A program made the translations under genes and the position numbers. The notes under the pieces are model-generated. The model did not search any database. It was not told where the DNA came from and saw only the letters and a list, made by a program, of their open reading frames with translations. A stretch of DNA of 7,912 bases from Desulfobacteraceae bacterium. Its GTDB lineage: Bacteria; Desulfobacterota; Desulfobacteria; Desulfobacterales; UBA11574. How positions within the stretch are numbered: the first letter of the stretch is position 1; each line of letters starts with the position of its first letter. Below, piece after piece: positions 6,998-7,912 of the stretch. The stretch lies in NCBI GenBank assembly GCA_029857875.1, contig JAOUGB010000089.1, forward strand, positions 1 through 7,912, given 5' to 3'.

Positions 6998-7582
6998 ATG
7001 ATCATAACATCGGCAGAATTCGTGAAGAGTGCCGTCAAGCCATCCCATTATCCTGATGCGGCTTTACCGGAAATCGCTTTTACCGGGCGTTCCAATGTAG
7101 GCAAATCATCGCTGATCAACACCCTCGTTAACCGCAAACATCTGGTTAAAACCAGCTCTACGCCTGGTCGTACCCAGCTGATAAATTTTTTTATTATAAA
7201 CAAGACAATTTCGTTTGTGGATCTTCCGGGATTCGGATACGCCAAGGTTCCGGATTCCGTAAAAAAAACATGGGGCCCAATGATTGAAACCTACCTTAAG
7301 ACAAGAAAGACGTTAAAAGGCGTGGTTTTCATCATGGATATCCGCCGCATTCCTAGGATGCAGGAACTCAATTTTATCGAATGGCTCCATTATTTCAATA
7401 TTCCCGGCATTCTAATTTTGACAAAAAGTGACAAACTGTCTAAAATAAAACAAAAGAACCAACACTTGGCCATCGCCAAAGCCCTCAGTGTAAACGAAGA
7501 GGAACTGATCCTGTTTTCCGCCAAATCACGCATGGGAAAAGATGATGTATGGGATGCTATTGAACGGTTGATCGGTTATTAA
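6998..7582 (+). CDS. engB: Ribosome biogenesis GTPase EngB (YsxC/YihA)
   Basis: This 194-residue TRAFAC-class GTPase takes part in late 50S subunit assembly in the cytoplasm. All G motifs are present: G1 GRSNVGKSS (30-38), G2 region SSTPGRTQ with the conserved Thr, G3 DLPGFG (75-80), G4 TKSD (142-145) and G5 SAKS (174-177). The start was placed at the ATG at 6998, giving MIITSAEFVKSAVKP, which matches the usual EngB N-terminus and has AAGAGT (6982-6987) 10 bases upstream. An in-frame ATG at 6944 would add 18 residues unlike the family and lacks an SD. It is codirectional with the his cluster, but a 218-base gap containing octad element 2 lies between. No convincing promoter was found in that gap, so read-through is possible. 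A likely terminator follows 42 bases after the stop. Confidence 0.95.
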   Translation: MIITSAEFVKSAVKPSHYPDAALPEIAFTGRSNVGKSSLINTLVNRKHLVKTSSTPGRTQLINFFIINKTISFVDLPGFGYAKVPDSVKKTWGPMIETYLKTRKTLKGVVFIMDIRRIPRMQELNFIEWLHYFNIPGILILTKSDKLSKIKQKNQHLAIAKALSVNEEELILFSAKSRMGKDDVWDAIERLIGY

Positions 7583-7589
7583 TTATAGT

Positions 7590-7615
7590 AAAGAATTCTG
7601 ATCCAAAGGACCAGG
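7590..7615 (+). repeat. Hairpin-bearing direct repeat, upstream copy
   Basis: AAAGAATTCTGA followed by TCCAAAGGACCAGG recurs downstream at 7812-7842 with one base change in the first block and six extra bases (CCTGGC) between the blocks. Here CTGATCC can pair with GGACCAG around an AAA loop, with one mismatch and no following T-tract. The two copies bracket the AAAGT-type inverted repeat. Confidence 0.6.
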
Positions 7616-7624
7616 CCTTCGTTT

Positions 7625-7646
7625 GCTCCTGAAAGGGGCTGTTTTA
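7625..7646 (+). terminator. Probable intrinsic terminator of engB
   Basis: GCTCCT (7625-7630) pairs with AGGGGC (7634-7639) around a GAA loop, with one G-T wobble, and is followed by TGTTTTA. It lies 42 bases after the engB stop in the correct orientation. The stem is short and the T-tract is interrupted, so efficiency is uncertain. Confidence 0.5.
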
Positions 7647-7659
7647 CTTAAAGCCGCAC

Positions 7660-7786
7660 AAGTTAAAAGTGTCTAAAGTGATCTAAAGTGCCTAAAGTTA
7701 TGGTATCGCTTCGCTCCAATGTTTTTACATAATTGACAGAATTCCTTAACTTTAGCTCACTTTAAACTTTAGTTCACTTCAAACTC
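7660..7786. repeat. Iterated inverted-repeat element of a second family (AAAGT cores)
   Basis: AAAGT cores start at 7666, 7675, 7685 and 7694. The complementary units start at 7749, 7759, 7766 (ACTTT) and 7776 (ACTTC), so the arrangement is again four plus four in opposite orientation. Unit spacing is 7-10 bp, looser than in the octad elements. The innermost blocks CTAAAGTTA (7692-7700) and TAACTTTAG (7747-7755) are perfectly complementary over 9 bp. The loop is about 46 bases. No gene or known mobile-element end was recognised in it. Its role is unknown; a long imperfect hairpin in RNA or a protein-binding array are both possible. Confidence 0.82.
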
Positions 7787-7811
7787 TTGCAGCGATCCTT
7801 CAGGCAGAACC

Positions 7812-7842
7812 AAAGAACTCTGACCTGGCCCAAAGGACCAGG
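7812..7842 (+). repeat. Hairpin-bearing direct repeat, downstream copy
   Basis: AAAGAACTCTGA, then CCTGGC, then CCAAAGGACCAGG: the same blocks as 7590-7615 with a six-base gain. The gain extends the stem and, with the following T-run, turns the copy into a good terminator candidate. Confidence 0.6.
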
Positions 7843-7847
7843 TTTTT
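7824..7847 (+). terminator. Intrinsic terminator-like hairpin with T-tract
   Basis: CCTGG-C-CC (7824-7831) pairs with GG-A-CCAGG (7835-7842) around an AAA loop, with one C-A mismatch, and is followed immediately by five T. It reads on the plus strand. The only upstream plus gene is engB, 241 bases away, so this may be a second-line terminator or end a non-coding transcript from the repeat region. Confidence 0.6.
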
Positions 7848-7912
7848 CAAGGCAAAATAAATTTCTTTCGGCCAGCTGCTTAAAAGGCATTTTACGAGAA
7901 TTTTTAGTTATA
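7848..7912. other. Right-hand tail with no recognised feature
   Basis: Sixty-five AT-rich bases to the window edge. No start codon with an SD, promoter or RNA gene could be supported on either strand. Together with the repeats and hairpins listed above, this completes a gene-free stretch of 330 bases after engB. Confidence 0.6.

Noticed and set aside
7660..7786. Insertion sequence or transposon end
   Set aside because: No transposase frame is present and no short target duplication directly flanks the arms; the bracketing hairpin repeats are reported separately instead.
7774..7890. Minus-strand 38-codon frame near the right edge starting MPFKQLAERN
   Set aside because: No SD, and it runs through the terminator hairpin and an arm of the AAAGT repeat; best explained as chance.

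Overview
The window looks like a chromosomal segment of an anaerobic Desulfobacterota (deltaproteobacterial, Desulfobacterales-like) organism. This placement is inferred from moderate GC, housekeeping protein sequences of that flavour, a stand-alone MetE-type methyltransferase domain, and intergenic spacers built from short iterated repeats. No phage, IS, CRISPR, tRNA or rRNA signal was seen.

Layout. (1) Bases 1-140, minus strand: the 5' end of a small Lys-rich protein with a four-cysteine zinc knuckle. It starts at GTG behind a strong Shine-Dalgarno (SD) and a near-consensus promoter, and the left edge cuts it off. (2) 400-1482, plus: a single-domain MetE/UroD-like methyltransferase with zinc ligands in place. 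(3) 1483-1732: a convergent intergenic region holding the first octad inverted-repeat element. (4) 1733-4138, minus: a complete class A penicillin-binding protein (PBP1A, mrcA). (5) 4139-4356: an AT-rich divergent promoter region. (6) 4357-6779, plus: a tight cluster of hisI, hisG (long, regulated form) and a class I/II aminotransferase. hisI and hisG overlap by ATGA, and the aminotransferase follows 9 bases later. (7) 6780-6997: a gap holding the second octad element. (8) 6998-7582, plus: the ribosome-assembly GTPase EngB/YsxC. (9) 7583-7912: a non-coding tail with a likely engB terminator, a third iterated inverted repeat of a different family, a duplicated hairpin sequence and a second terminator-like hairpin with a T-tract.

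How the genes relate. HisG makes phosphoribosyl-ATP (step 1 of histidine synthesis) and HisI opens the ring of phosphoribosyl-AMP (step 3). The aminotransferase probably belongs to the same transcript, but its substrate cannot be read from sequence. EngB (50S assembly), PBP1A (cell wall) and the methyltransferase (probable methionine synthesis) are unrelated housekeeping functions.

The most notable feature is architectural. Three intergenic elements each carry four short units in one orientation, a spacer, and four in the opposite orientation. Two belong to one family (TGGAA cores every exactly 8 bp) and one to another (AAAGT cores every 7-10 bp).
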